Assembly (NCBI GenBank): GCA_015847255.1
Contig: JADLZK010002807.1
Span: 744,001-808,000 of the forward strand
DNA from: Hyparrhenia diplandra
Taxonomy: Eukaryota; Streptophyta; Magnoliopsida; Poales; Poaceae
Direction of reading: 5' to 3'
Length of the DNA stretch: 64,000 nt
The translations under genes were made by a program, and so were the position numbers. Positions 22,447 through 35,211 of this stretch are shown here, piece by piece; positions within the stretch are counted from its first letter, which is position 1, and each line of letters begins with the position of its first letter. Under the pieces are notes generated by a model. The model saw only the letters and a list, made by a program, of their open reading frames with translations. It did not search any database and was not told the origin of the DNA.

Positions 22447-22838
22447 GTGAAGCTCACAGTTTGAATCAAATCAAATCAAATCAAAGGAAATAAAATTAAA
22501 AAGGAACAAAGTGAGACCGAGATCTCGCTATAGCTATAACCTACACTCCGCCACTAATCACGGTGTGCCTCGCTCAATATTCCATGTAGTATAGTAGGCA
22601 CCCATGATACACTACATGGCTTAGCTATAGGGTAGGGAGGACACGAGGTGCAGCAAACATGGCTTACCACTCTCTCGGGAAGAGATCCACGTCACCTGAT
22701 GGCATAAATAAGTAAATAACATTTGCGCTGTCAGAACCTTGGGACCTTTTGTGCTTCACTGATAATACTATTGGAGAAAGACTTGAGGATCGTCCAACTT
22801 TACAAGACTGTGGGATACGGAGACATACTCATTGTTGA
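22447..22838. other. Intergenic, upstream of decarboxylase gene
   Basis: Contains a short (AATCA)n run at about 22464-22484 and otherwise unremarkable sequence. No gene seen. Confidence 0.4.
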
Positions 22839-22846
22839 GTCCATAG

Positions 22847-23284
22847 CCAAGTTTAAAATCTCCGGCTAAGCCTCTTAGCTTTTGTCCATTGTAACAGCTA
22901 AAAAAAGCTATAGCGGGAGATTTAGCGGCTAAGACATTTAGCGGCTTCTTAAAAGTTCATGAAAAAATACAGAATAAATATCACTATTCACTATATTTAG
23001 GCCTGGCTTCTTAAAAGTTCATGAAAAAATACACAATAAATATCACTTTTCACTATATTTAGGCCTTCAAGATTCTGGTGGGAAGCCTTCCTTTTGTTTT
23101 GGTGGCATCCGATAGCTGCATGTATGCCGCTAAATGAAGGTTCAATTAGCGGATATATCGGACTAAACGCAGCTATTAGCAGCCCTGATTGCTTAGCGCT
23201 AAAAGTTTAATCTCCTAGCGTTGTCCTCTCCACGCAGCTATCTCCAGCTATAGCTGCAGCTATAGCCGGAGATTTAAAACTTGG
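22847..23284. mobile_element. hAT-type MITE, 438 bp, with target duplication
   Basis: A perfect 8-bp target duplication GTCCATAG sits at 22839-22846 and 23285-23292. The terminal inverted repeats are 22 bp with one mismatch (left end CCAAGTTTAAAATCTCC; right-end complement CCAAGTTTTAAATCTCC). The interior is rich in AGCTATAGC/TTAGCGGCTAA motifs. It is too short for a transposase. Eight-bp duplications are diagnostic for hAT elements. Confidence 0.92.
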
Positions 23285-23292
23285 GTCCATAG

Positions 23293-23960
23293 TGGTATAT
23301 GGTGCTAAGGTGACCGGGAGAGTTATGACTGGTCCGGCCGTATGGACAAGTTATGAGAGAGGGAACAGAGTTTATGGCCATGATCACATGCAGCCTTTTT
23401 CTTCACTTACAAGTTTGTAAACTTCTAGAAGCATCGCAGAGAAATCCGATCCTATCATCATTGGAGCCGATGTTAATAGTCAACACAAAATTCTCTAGCA
23501 CCGAGTACCAACAGACACAAGCATCGATCGAGGCCCAGATAATACTACAAAAACGATTTCTTTCGTCTGCAGCATGTTCCATCTTTGGCCAACACAGGAC
23601 TCGGTCATGGAAGATGTTCTCACTTCTTTATCTATAGATGTACAACGGTCATGGAAGACTTTATCGTACGTTTTTAGTTTGCACAAGTGGGTCCTAATTA
23701 GCAAACGCCATGTTATCACCAAGCATTAACTGCAGCCACGACGTACGTACGTGTGTGGACACCGATTGCGATGCCCTGCACGCTGCGGCTGCTCTGATTG
23801 TCTAATCCCTTTGTCATGTGCATCCTGGGATCTGTGATCTGCAGATCTAACAAGATATATTGGCTAGTAACTGATAAATAAACATCAGATACAACGAACG
23901 ATCGAGGCAGAGCTGAGTCATCAAGCTAGGTAGACACAAGAGAGACGAAGCAGGAACATG
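23293..23960 (+). repeat. Copy P1 of the block upstream of laccase B
   Basis: Shares ordered landmarks with 33456-34694 and 38146-39260: CATGATCACATGCA, TCTAGAAGCAT, ATTGGAGCCGATG, CGATTTCTTTCGTCTGCAG, CACCGATTGCGATGCC and ACAACGAACGA. It runs to AGGAACATGG, which also occurs at the end of the laccase-B copy. It is the most diverged of the three. The CACTA element follows, at an uncertain boundary. Confidence 0.7.
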
Positions 23961-24679
23961 GCCGGTGAAGTCAAATAGAAAACCAAGAGCTGCAAAGCCA
24001 GAGGGGCAAACAATGAAAGTAGTCATGAAGAAGTGGTGCCAAACATGTGATGAAGTGTGGAGATGTCCGGGTTTTAGCCATCCGACGTCACAACTTGCTC
24101 GAAACTTTTTCAAATTTTTTCCACAGCCTCCCCATGAGATGACAAGACACCACGCCAAGTTTTGTGATTTTTAAACTTCGTTTTGGATTTTATAGATTTT
24201 AAAAAACACCTTTCCCGAGTAACTCGTCATGTTCCGCACATAAATGTTCGCAATTTCACGCGAGTGCCCTGAATTGAGCCCGACATACGCCAAACATCAT
24301 GAATAATAATTTTTGAATGACCAAATACCATTATTTCATGTACCTGCAGTTCAAAATTGGAGTGGTCCGAGAAAATGCAAGAAAATAGAAATAATTCATG
24401 AAATATAGCAAAACAGCTTGAAATTGTCCCAAATTCTGAATATGACATGTAATTAGGGTACTAATGGCATACAAAAAATATGGGGCAAAAATCAAAAAAA
24501 AAATGAATGGTACGCCGAGTGCCGTGCCTTAGCACTCGGCAAACAAGTTCTTTGCCGAGTGCCCGTCCGTGTGGCACTCGGCAAAGTGTATTTAAAAAAT
24601 AAAACAGTAGCTTTGCCGAGTGTTTTCCGGCACTCGGCAAAGCCATACTTAAATATCTGGTCCAGCGGACCAGTTTTCT

Positions 24680-25206
24680 TTCATTCTTCCTCTCCTTCAC
24701 CCGCCACGCCCGGCCGCGCCACCGCCGCCGCCGCCGACCCCCGCCTCGCCGGAGCCGCCCGCCGCCCTCGCCGGATCCGGCCCCGCCCGCCCACGGAACC
24801 CCCCCCGCCGCCGGATCCGCCCCCGCCCCGCCGCCGGAGCCCGCCCGCCGCCGGAGGGAGGCCGCCGCCGGCCTCTCGCCAGATCCCGCCCGTGCGGGCG
24901 AAGCCGGGCGCCCGCCCCGCCTCCCGGCGGGGATCCGCCGCGCCGCCGCCCCCCGCCGGCGGCGGCCCGGCCCCGGCCCGGCCCCCTCGCCCCGTCCCAT
25001 TCGGCCGACAAAGGAGGAAGGGAGGGAAGGAGGGAGGAAGGGAAGGGAAGAAGAAGAGGAGGAGGAGGGAAGGGAAGGAGGGGAGGGAAGGAAGGGAAGA
25101 AGAGGAGGAGGAGGGGGGGAAGGGAAGGGAAGAAGAGGAGGAGGAGGGAGGAAGGGGAGAAGAGGAAGGAGGAAGAAGAGGAAGGAGAGGAGGAAGAAGA
25201 AAGTGC
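24680..25206. repeat. CG-rich then purine-rich low-complexity tract
   Basis: 24680-25000 is dominated by CCGCC/GCCGG. 25010-25206 is almost pure G/A (GGAGGAAGGG motifs). The long frames across it encode Pro/Leu or Glu/Gly runs and are compositional artefacts. Confidence 0.85.
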
Positions 25207-25438
25207 TCGGACCGGTCGTCGTTCTTCGTCTTTGCCTGCTGGTGATCCACGCGGGCCGCCGCCACCGTTGCTCTTCTCGTTTCGTGGCCAAGGTAAGCCC
25301 TCCCTTGTAGTAGTGGTTAGTAGTATTGATTAGTAGTTGTTAGTACTAGTAGTTAGTTGTGTTAGTTGTAGGGTTAGTAGTAGTAGTTAGTAAGTAGTTG
25401 TTAGTAGTAGTTGTAGGGTTACTAGTAATTGTATATGT

Positions 25439-25535
25439 ATGTGGTTGGTGGCCTTCTCGTGCCCATATTGGTGGTTGGTGGCCTTCGTGCCCATTCTCGG
25501 TATATGCATGTGGTTGTTGGCCTTCGTGCCATGTT
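25439..25535. repeat. Short tandem repeat, about 35 bp unit
   Basis: Three imperfect copies of GTGGTTGGTGGCCTTCGTGCC within the CACTA leader. Confidence 0.7.
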
Positions 25536-26789
25536 TTTTGCGAGGTTTTGGGAACCTCCCCGCGCGGGGGAGGTCTTTGCTGAAATTTTGAGTCGACACT
25601 AACTATTTTTTGGCCTTGTTTTGTAGGAGGACCTGTGGGAGGGACTTTCGGCGACCCGGCCGTCCTCGTGGGCGGGTCTTGCTGCACGCGTCTCCTCCCC
25701 GACCCGTAGGTATGAATCACCTCCGTCCCGTCCTTGTAGTTGTCTTACATAGGCGCGACCAGTTAGGCGTCTCCCGTCCAAAAGCGGTCTGGCGTTGGTA
25801 TGCGCATCCGTGCATATCTGCGACATCAGACTACATTTCGGATTGTCCCGTTTTTTGGACGGCCGTGGATGCGTAGATGGGTTAGCATCCATGCTCAGGT
25901 CCCGTCCGAGGCCGGATTTTTTTGACACCTCCCGTTGTTCTCGGATACACACTCTCCCCGCCGGGGCGTGTATCGGGAGAGCGGCGAGAGGTCTTGTCGA
26001 AATTCGCTATCGAGCATGGATGCTAACCTTGTCTACGCATCACCGGGTGGAGATAGGACCTATCCCTCACCTATTAGATGGTAGGAACGCCGTGTAGATG
26101 CAATTGCTGGTTATGTGGCTCATTTACGACATGGGCGTATGACGAGAGGATGGATAACCGTGAGTGGATGTACACGGGCCGCAAGTAAGAGCCTTGAATG
26201 GGTTAGGGGGACCGATGCTTTCCTCGAGCATGCATTTGGCCCAGCCGCTAAAGGGTCCGCTCGATGCCGCGGTCCCCTCAGAGCAAATGTAAGAACAAGA
26301 AAAAACAACGAAAGGTTGAAATGGGCGCACATATTTACAACAACGGATTCGGCCCCAAACTATAGCCGCCGGATCTTCCACGGTGAAGTCGATCGTATTA
26401 GAGAGGGCGTGGTGAGGCCCCTCCTCGAGGAGTATGATCAAGGCGATGCGGGATGGCGCATATGATGGCGCACTTTCACGATGCACGGTTCAATGGAGGA
26501 TTGGAGGAGGAACACGAGGAAACCGCCAAAAGGCGTTCTACGAGATGATGGAGGCGACGCGCCAGCCCCTTCACGAAGACAATGGTTACGGCTGGATGCC
26601 ATTTCACGCCTTTATAGCGTTGAAGTCGCAATTGAGCATTAGTCGACGGCCCGACCCCTCGTTGTCGATTATTGGCAACCGCCTTCGAGAGGGTCACGCC
26701 CTGCCGAAGAACACGTGACGAGTCACGAGACTTCTTCGTGGACTCAAGATGCCGTATGAGTCGTACCATGCTTGTCCAAAGGGGTGCAT

Positions 26790-29700
26790 CCTATTTAGGG
26801 GAGACCTCAAGGAAGCAACGCGACTGTCCAAAGTGCAAAGCCTCTAGGTTTGTGGAGGTAGAATGTAGTGATGGCGGGAAGAAACAGTCCAAGATCCCGA
26901 GAGATGGTCCTACGACACCTTTCCTTTCGCAATGCAGAGGCTCCAACGGGTGTACATGACGGAGGAGTCCGCGAAACAAATGACATGGCACAAGAAGGGC
27001 AAAAGATACGATCTGAGAAGTTGGTACACCCATCGGATGGTGATGCATGGAAGCACCGATAATATGCATCCCTGAAAAAGCTATGGAGGCTCGAAATGTA
27101 ATGCGTAGCGTTCATGAATGAATGGGTTCAACCCGTACGGTCAACCGGGCGGCCCGTACACTTGTTGGCCCGTGTTCGTGATCCCTCTCAATCTTCCCCG
27201 GTGTCATGTTTGAGCTCAAGCACCTGTTCTTGGCCGATAATACCCGCACGGGCAACAATATGGGTGTGTTCATGTAGCCGGTGTGGGATGAATTGCAAGA
27301 TGCTTGGCAAAATGGGGTAACCGACGCACTAATCGAGCTACAAAGACAAACTTTACAATGCATGTGTGGTACCTATATTCAATGCATGACTTCGACTTAT
27401 GGCATATTCAGCGCATGGTGTGTTCATGGGAGGTTCCCTTGCCCAACATGCAAGGCGGTATGCAGATTCACCCGCTTCTCAAGGGTGGCAAGTATTCTTC
27501 GTTTGACAAACATCGTCCAATTCTGCCCGAGAACCATGAATTCAGACTAGACAAAAAGCACTTCACGAAAGGTGTTGAAGTCACCGATCCCATCCCAAAG
27601 TTTATGACCGGTGAAGAGGTCCTTGCCGAGCTAGCTGGTCTCAAAATCGATGAAAAGAAAGGTGGTTTTGTTGGATATGGTACCACACACATGTGGACTT
27701 ATATATCGGGCTTGACTAATCTCCCCTACTACAAGGATCTTCTTCTTCCACACAACATCGATGTAATGCACACGAAAAAGAATATCTCACGAGGCACTCT
27801 TCGCAACAACCATGGACCTTAAGAAGTCAAAGGACAACGTTAAGGCTAGACTTGACATAGAGATCTTTGGCGATAGACCAAAGCTAGTGATAGAGACCCC
27901 CTAGCCCCGGGAGGAGATGGAAAAAGGGCCCGGCCGACTACATCATCAAAAGGGCGATAGGAAGGAAGTGCTACGGTGGATGAAGATGTTATCGTTCCAC
28001 GATGGGTATCGCGGCGAACCCGGTAGGGGAGTGAACTTGCGAACTATGAAAGTCTTAGGGATGAAGAGTCATGACTTCCACATATGGATTGAGCGGATCC
28101 TTCTGCGATGACTTCGGGGATACCTCCCGAGCCGGTGTGGCGCGTCTGGCGGGGGGTTGAGCTTTTCTTCCGCCGGCTTTGTGTTAAGGAGTTATCTCGG
28201 GATGCGATTGCTGATGGGCGTGCGTCTTTTTGTGTTGATCCGCAAGTTGGAGATGATATTTCCACTGGCTTCTTCACATTCGATGCAACACCTGATTTTG
28301 CACTGCCTTGGCGAGGGTGCGCGGTTGGGGGCCCGTGCGGTTCCGTTGGTGCTATCAATCGAGAGGGCTCTCAAGGTACCGGAGAAAATGCGGGGAATAA
28401 AGCCGGTGAGCCTTCCGTGGCGGAGGCATACATTACGGAGGAGGTGTCGACCTTCACACAGGCGTACTATCTTGAGAAACTTCCCGGCGTCCACAATCCT
28501 ACCCCTCGTTACAACGCCGGCGAGAGTTCATCGAACCTCGGCCTTTCGAGGAGGGCAAGTCGGGAAGAGGAAGCGCGGCTACCCACAAGCACTTGTCCTT
28601 TGATGAGTGGCGCACTATCATGCTCTATGTGTTGTTGAACCTTGACGAAACTGCTCCTTATCGCCGATAAGTTGTCAATGAGCTTGTTCCATACGCCGTC
28701 ACTATCCTCCACCTATCGACCCTAAACCTCGGCCTTGTTTTTTCAGGAATTTATTGGTCAACACTAGAGAGGGAATGAGGCTCCTACCTTGCAACAAGAA
28801 GACAATCTTCTAAAAAAAATGGGCAGCCCAATTTTATTTCACGGTTCTGCTCAAAGGTACCATCCAACTAACCTCGTTCCGACTTTGATATTCCACTTTG
28901 GTCCTAGTAACATATAATGTAACGATCTCGTGGCCTCACCTTGCGAGCCCACCGCGGATGCCGAAATGTGCGAAGATTTAAAAGCAGTGGGCAATGGCTT
29001 CCCCGTAGGGTCAACTCGTTCACCGCTTATGATGTGAATGGCTATCGCTTTCGAGAAGAAGCTACGAGGAGAGTCGGCCCAACCGCCAAAACAACGTGCA
29101 CCGGAGTTCGTGACGCCCGGCTTGGATAAGAAGGACTATTACGGCATAGTCGAAGAAATATATGAGCTCTCTTCGAGGGGTCCTCAAGAGCTCAAGCTAG
29201 TGGTATTCAAATGCCATTGGTTCGATCCCGATGACACGAAAGTGGACCCTACGATTGGGCAAGTCGAAATTCGACAGGATTCCGTATATGGAGGAGAGGA
29301 TGTCTATATTGTGGCTAATATACACGCCACACAAGTTTATTACCCTCCCATGGGCGTGCCAAAAACACGAGGACCTTGCGGGTTGGTACCTTGTGCGGCA
29401 GGTATCGCAAGACGGTAAAGCGCTTTGTTCGAACGATGATGATTACAACCCACGATCCAAACACCGAAGAGTTCTATCAACCCGAGGGGCTAGAAGAACG
29501 TTTGGAGATAGACATTCTTTTACGATGGGCATGGAAGTAGACAACGCCATCGATGAGGACGAGGGTGATGAGGTGCGAGGATGCTAAGGACCCGCAAATT
29601 CTTGAACGATGGAGGCAGTGGTGCGCCGAAGGAGGCGTGGAGGGCGATGCACATGCCGAGGATTCATACAGATGATGAGGATGGTGACATTGATGATTAC

Positions 29701-29830
29701 AATAGTGGTAGCGATAGTGATGACTACATGCCGACCTTAGGCATTCGGGAGATAATTTCTAAATCATGTAATACTATTTTGTTATTATTGTTACCTTGCA
29801 ATTATATTTCGTTCATTTTGCAATACTAAT
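26790..29830 (+). pseudogene. CACTA TNP2-type transposase with DUF4218 and DUF4216 regions, frameshifted
   Basis: TNP2 (Transposase_21) catalyses CACTA transposition. Reading across frames: CPKCKASRFVEVECSDG..KK (zinc-ribbon-like), then PYTCWPVFV, then HVWYLYSMHD, PLLKGGKYSSFDKHRPILPE and LPYYKDLLLPHNIDVMHTKK, the signature of this transposase. GMKSHDFHIWIERI follows. DUF4218-like sequence (LFFRRLCVKELS, LEMIFPLASSHSMQHL) spans about 28150-28460. DUF4216-like sequence (KKDYYGIVEEIYEL, KCHWFDPDDTKVDPTIGQVE) spans about 29120-29340, and an acidic tail ends near 29790. No frame exceeds 180 codons; numerous indels inactivate it. Confidence 0.85.
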
Positions 29831-29849
29831 TGGTTTACTATTTGTTTTT

Positions 29850-31960
29850 GCGGGGACTCGACAAAATGCCGGGCGGAAGGCGGCAATGTCGGCCAGGGGG
29901 TCCATCCATCACCCGAGACCCCCCACCCTCTCCCCATGCCGAGGAGGGAGGAGGCCGACGAGGAGGAGGCCGACGGAGGAGGCCGACGAGCAGCACCGGC
30001 CGGTGGAGGCGCGAGGCGGCGGCGACGCCGTCGCCCGTCCACGAGGAGGCTTGAGTTTGTGTCATCGTCGGACCGGCCAGGGGGCCATCGTCGGGCGGCC
30101 CGGGGCCGTCGTCGGGCCAGCCCTGTCGGGCCACACCGCCCGAGACTTCGGACTCCGGTGCGAAGAGACACTGTCGAGGCGTCCTCCTCGAAAGTGCCGG
30201 CGGGGTCTACGGTAGCGGGGCCTTGAGCTCCCACGAGGGGCGATCCTTTCCCCCCGCGGTGATTCGACCCAACAAAGGACAAGTAAGTAGCCATTGATAT
30301 TTTCACTACTTGTTCATATGACATGTTGCAAATCAAACTTCAGACTAACAATTTGTCTTAATGGCTCATGCAAGAAGCGGTTGATTTAAGCGGAGGGGGC
30401 GAGCTTCGCGCCATATCAATGGCATCCGAGCTCGGCCGATTAAAGAGAACTACCCCGCCCGGTGACCGCTTCGGGCCGGCGAGGGAGGTTCCCGGGCGTG
30501 GGACCGCGGTGCGTGCGGGGAGGGCACCCTTGCCAAGAAGATCAAGACGGACTTTTGGGTGAGTGCGTATGATGGGATTACTTCACGTCGTTTAAATACT
30601 ATGTTTCTTAAATAATTGAATGATACATGTTTTACGTATGCACGAGAACTACTTCACGCGGCGGGCGGGCAGGGCGGTGGCCGCTAGAGTGCGAGGACGG
30701 GGTCCTGGCCGAGACCGACTCAAGGACCTCGTACTCACGAGGCGCGTGTTTTGTGCATCACCTCCTTCAACGCCGGCGTGCTTGGCAAGGTGGTGAGGAA
30801 GAACGAAGCAAGGGAGATGATGCTCCGGGGGGAGACCGACCTCACCAGGGGACCGAGTACATCCAGGTTCGTAGAACGCATTTTTTTCGAATTCCTTCAA
30901 TGAAAAATAAGCGAGACTTCCATTAATCCTCTCTATGTATGTCATGCGGATGTGTCCTGAGTGGTGCGGCAAGTACAAGGATCTGGCGGGGGGCCATTGT
31001 GGACAAGTGGCTCTTGGGCGACGCGTGCGAGACCAAGAGACTTCCGTCGGAGATGTCGCTTGGAGATGGCGGGCGCTCACCACCAAGGGGCGTGCCCCTC
31101 CCGGTGTATATGAAACGATGGGTACGATTCGTTGATTTTTATTCAAGCGCTCAAATCTCTTCACTTCTAACCATCTCGTGTTCTCCTCGCGGTCGGCCGC
31201 ATGAAAACCCGGAGGTCGGCCCAGTGACGGGGGGTGGGCCTTGACTCCGTGCGGCGAGCGGCCCGGCCGACGTCTACGACCGGCGAAGGGGCCCGGCGTA
31301 CACCAGCGCCGGCGTCACCCCAAGCACACGATGCGCGAGGGCGATAGCGCGTAGGGGCGACCGATCCAACCACGGCCCGAAGCAGTGATGAGGTTGGGAG
31401 GAGGCGGCACGGCGGTTACGGATGTAGCGGCGCGATCAACCGTCCTACGTTGGCGGTGGCGTGCCGGCTCAAGAACGCGACCTCCCACCCGACATCCCCC
31501 ATAGCACCTCGGCGCGAGCTCAGCGGTGATGCGAGGACTTTCAGGTAACCGGTTTCATCGGTCGATTCGTTCAGCGGTTTTACACATGTCGCTACCTATG
31601 CATTGTTTCAATGTTACGGTTGTAATATTGCGAGCCCGGATGTGAGAGTTGGAGGGCCAGGCGGGTGGCCCGGCGGCGGCACGATTTGAGGCGGGCAGAC
31701 GGCGACGGCGAGCCCTCGGCGGGAGGTTGGAGCAGTCCGGCAATACCGGTGCGCCACTGCCGGGGCGTGGCGGACTACTTCGGGGCCTCAAATCCCTGGT
31801 GTGACCCTGCCTCCGTTGCCTCCCTCGGCTGTTCGCTCCACCACCGTTCCCCATTGCTCCTCATGTACGGACTCGGTGAGTATATGTTGTTGTTTATTTT
31901 ATTTTGCTGTGTGCGGCTCTCACTGCGGTACTAATGAGATCGCCTCTTCTTTTGTGCAGC
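29850..31960 (+). pseudogene. Probable remnant of second CACTA gene (TNPA-like region)
   Basis: A GC-rich stretch downstream of TNP2 with several GT/AG-like junctions (for example AAATGCCGGGCGG at 29874 and a segment CPEWCGKYKDLAGGH near 30955). The position fits the second En/Spm-type gene, but homology is too eroded to name a domain. Confidence rests on position only. Confidence 0.35.
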
Positions 31961-32209
31961 CACGGTCGGTGATTCGAACCCGACTCCTCAGGTGACCCTT
32001 CTCCACCCCACCTATCCGTTCGGCCCGACTCCCGGTACGTGGCGGGGTGGCGTTCCTCCTCCGGGCCGCGGCGAGCACACCTCTCGGGCTTCCACCTGCG
32101 CCCCTCCCACACCACGGGTGGGCGTTTCGGCGCCGCGGGCGGGTGGTATCCGAGGGCAAGGTGAGACTCTTCGCACCGGGGAGGCCCGGTTCGGGCCGTG
32201 AAGTTGAGG

Positions 32210-32470
32210 TGGTCGTGGATGGATTTATTTTCGATGTTGGACATGTTGCATCGCGGATGGATCTCGTTTCGATGTTGGACATGTTACATTTCGTTTGGAT
32301 ATTGGACATGTTTAATTTCGCGTTTGGATGTTGGACTATATGTGTGAATTTGTGATATATGTGGATTATATATGTGGTTTGTGGAAATATGTGGATTATA
32401 TATGTGAATTGGTGATATATGTGGTCTATGATATATATATGAATGCTTATGGTATATGTATGTGTTGATG
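32210..32470. repeat. Tandem repeats near CACTA 3' end
   Basis: Successive imperfect units based on GATGTTGGACATGTT (32234-32340), then TGTGGATTATATATGTG (32340-32440). This is typical low-complexity sequence inside the element. Confidence 0.7.
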
Positions 32471-32970
32471 GAGGCCGTGGAATCAATAGAAACAAAAAAA
32501 AAAATTAATCTCCGGCGAAAGTGCCGCACTCCAAAGCCGGTACCCCAGCGGTGAATGGCGCAGATTTGCCGAGTGCAGAGCGGCACTTTCGGGGGGCCGA
32601 CCATAACTTTGCCCGTGTGCCCCTGCACCGCACTCGGCAAAGTGTATTTTGGTTTTCGGTGAAAACAATTACTTTTTGCCGAGTCTTTGGGATACGGCAC
32701 GACGGCAAAGTTTCAAACAAATCTTTGCCGAGGTGCGGGCGTTCGGCACTTTCGGAAAGAACCTTTCCATAAGCCCCGGGCGACGTCGGTTTCGCCGAGT
32801 ATCGACATGGCACTCGGAACCCGACCCGGATTTTGGCTTTCGGCAAAGACTTCGTTAGCCGAAGTCAATCTTGCGCAGTGGGGTTCGCCGAGTTTGGCGA
32901 TCGGCAAATCCTTTGCCGAGTGCAAAAGCGTCTTTGCCTAGTTTTTCGGCAAAACCACCGTTCTGTAGTG

Positions 32971-33455
32971 TACAATAATGGGCTTATTGCCAAGCCAATC
33001 AGTATTTTTGATGATATGGAGGAGGAGGTGAGGAGAGAGAAGAGAGCTTGGCTCTTGGTTTAGCACCAACTCTGCGCACGGAAGCATAGTTTTATGTGGT
33101 CCTAAAAAGAGTGTGTGAAAAGTAAGAAAGAGAAAAAAGACATGGTGTCATATAATAATTAGAAACTCAAATAAGCTATTATATGGCTTGCGTCTTATTA
33201 GTTGGCTATAGCCAAGCACTTGTCTCTATTATTGACCATGCTCTTATCTAGATGAAACTCTCGACACGATTACCCAACTATCATTAAGTCATAGAATTAA
33301 ATGCTTTTGAAACTTTAGAATGAAACTTAGCATTGAGAGAGAGTGTTTAATACCAGTTTAATTTTATTTGGTAATCTACTGAGTGTTTCTCTTCATGGAT
33401 TATTAGATCTGGGCCCACATGTCAGCTGGATGGTTACGCTAATTACTTGCTCCAA
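32971..33455. other. Intergenic, MITE-like but unpaired
   Basis: AT-rich sequence with a purine-rich patch at 33018-33050. I could not pair terminal repeats, and no gene is seen. Confidence 0.35.
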
Positions 33456-34694
33456 TACAGGTAGGAGTTCTTTCTTCTAATACTTAATTTTGAGGGGAGA
33501 GGTGGAGAAACTCAGTAGTAATCACAGAGAGTGGAACCACGATGACGTTTCGCCGGCAATGCAAGTTTGTAACGTCCAACGGGCTGGTGTCATTCATACG
33601 TAGGCCTTACGTTGGATTAGGGCTAATTCACATCCTACACAACGAACTCATACAGAGATGACCTCCCACATATTCCATGTTCGATGGTGTCTTACGTAGG
33701 TCTTACGTTGGATTAGGGCTAATCCACGTCATACACAACACGAACTCAATCACAGAGATGACTTGCCATTTTTTTAACTTGTATAATAGTGGTTGGGATG
33801 ATGCTCATTAGTTAGTTACGGGTCCAGATCGAGCTAGATCGTGGACCTATATATAGATTAGAGCTGACTGGCTCCATTAAACTCGGTAAGTCATTGACCG
33901 AGCGGCGAGCTGATACCCACGATGGACTAGTTACGAGGAGAAAGAGGGAGCCCATTCTACGACCATGATCACATGCATGCAGCTCTTTTGTTTAAATCAG
34001 ACGTCTACCTACAACCCACATATATACATAGTCAACCTCTAGAAGCATTAAAAATTTACAAATCCGATCTGCCATTGATCATTGCAGCCAATGTCAATAG
34101 AAGAGACCAAAGTCGATCTCTGGCACTGCACAGAGGCTGGCTACAAGCATCGAGGCTAATATATACGTACAAAACAAAACAAAACAAAAAACGATTTCTT
34201 TTGTCTGCAGCATGCTCTAGCTTTATTTGGCCAACATAGGGACTCATCATTCATGCATGGCTGATGTACTAAGACATAGTGTAAACCTCTAGAAGCATGC
34301 ATCAAAAGCAAATGCGATCGTGCCAATGATCATTGGAGCCGATGACCAAGTTCATTGGCACTGTTAGGCTACAAGCATCGAGGGTAATACAAAAAAAAGA
34401 CATTTTTTTTTTGTCTGCAGTTTGTTCTACTTTGTCCAACATTGTCCAACATAGGGACTCAGTCATGGCTGGTGTGCTTCAACATAACAAATGTCAAATC
34501 CAAGCATTAATTGCAGCTATGACGACGTGTACATTGTTGTGGAAATCTGGACATCGATTGCGATGCCTGCACGCGCTATACGGATGCTCTCACAATGTCA
34601 TGTCATGTGCTGGTGTTACAGATGATTACTAGTAGATCTTACAAGATCAGCTGATAATCAGATATCGATGCAACGAACGAGACAGTGTTACTCG
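33456..34694 (+). repeat. Copy P2 of the block upstream of laccase B
   Basis: Nearly collinear with 38146-39260: GAGGGGAGAGGTGGAGAAAC, GTAACGTCCAAC, TTACGTTGGATTAGGGCTAA, CGGGTCCAGATCGAGCTAGA, CATGATCACATGCATGCAGC, TTGTGGAAATCTGGACATCG and GAGACAGTGTTACTC. An internal tandem duplication of about 90 bp is present (33604-33676 against 33693-33766). It ends where the Copia remnant starts. No exon of laccase follows it. Confidence 0.88.
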
Positions 34695-34719
34695 TTCCTT
34701 TGCGACCAGCTCGTCTGCC

Positions 34720-35211
34720 TCCCCACCTCCGACCGACCCTTAGTTTTGGTCCTTGATGTCAAAGGAGGAGAGGGTAGAGTATGTAGACTTAGGGGAGCTT
34801 GTGAGACGGATTTGACTCTTTTGATGTGTTAAAACGTTTCATGCATCATGTTAACATTTTTGTGCACTTGTATGATGTTGGTGATGCTTTGTGATATACT
34901 ATGACATGTGTGCTCTCTACTTCAGTATCATTATATCATGTCACTATATGCTTTTGCTCATATGGTCTATGCTTCCCTGTTTTTGATTCACTCTGATTTC
35001 AGCTTATTATATCTTGAAACCATATGAGCTATACTTGTCGTACTAACTCTTCATGCAAATCTTATGAGTACATCTATGATCTTGTGTCACATGAGCCATG
35101 CTAACCCTTTGATCCTATTGTCAGAGGCTCATGTGAACAAGCATGCTTAAAACCTCACTCTCCATCTCCATACTCTAGAGGTTGTCATCAATCACCAAAA
35201 AAGGGGGAGAT
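34720..35211 (+). mobile_element. Copia retrotransposon 3' internal remnant with polypurine tract
   Basis: Sequence between the duplicated block and the LTR. TTTTGGTCCTTGATGTCAAAG (near 34744) is typical of the region after pol in grass Sireviruses. It ends with the polypurine tract AAAAAAGGGGGAGAT (35197-35211) directly before the LTR. gag, protease, integrase and reverse transcriptase are absent, so the element is 5'-truncated or recombined. Confidence 0.65.

Larger units (their letters stand above)
24512..32970 (+). mobile_element. CACTA (En/Spm) transposon, decayed, left terminus not found
   Basis: The right end is the terminal inverted repeat TTCTGTAGTG (32961-32970; complement CACTACAGAA). 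Inverted and direct GCCGAGTGC/GCACTCGGC subterminal motifs cluster at 24512-24650 and 32560-32940, the arrangement that binds TNPA-type protein in this superfamily. Between them lie a GC- and purine-rich leader (24680-25206), TNP2 transposase homology (26790-29830) and a degenerate second gene region. No CACTAC terminus could be paired on the left; that boundary may lie anywhere from about 23960 to 24510. Frameshifts throughout mean it is not autonomous as written. Confidence 0.85.

Noticed and set aside
22610..22616. CACTACA as a possible left end of the CACTA element
   Set aside because: The following bases (TGGCTT) do not match the right terminal repeat, and the intact hAT MITE and block P1 lie between it and the element.
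24461..25291. 276-codon and overlapping 228-codon ORFs on opposite strands
   Set aside because: They encode Pro/Leu and Glu/Gly runs across GC-rich and purine-rich low-complexity sequence inside the CACTA element.
29791..30336. 181-codon minus-strand ORF
   Set aside because: Compositional ORF in the GC-rich second-gene region of the CACTA element, on the wrong strand.
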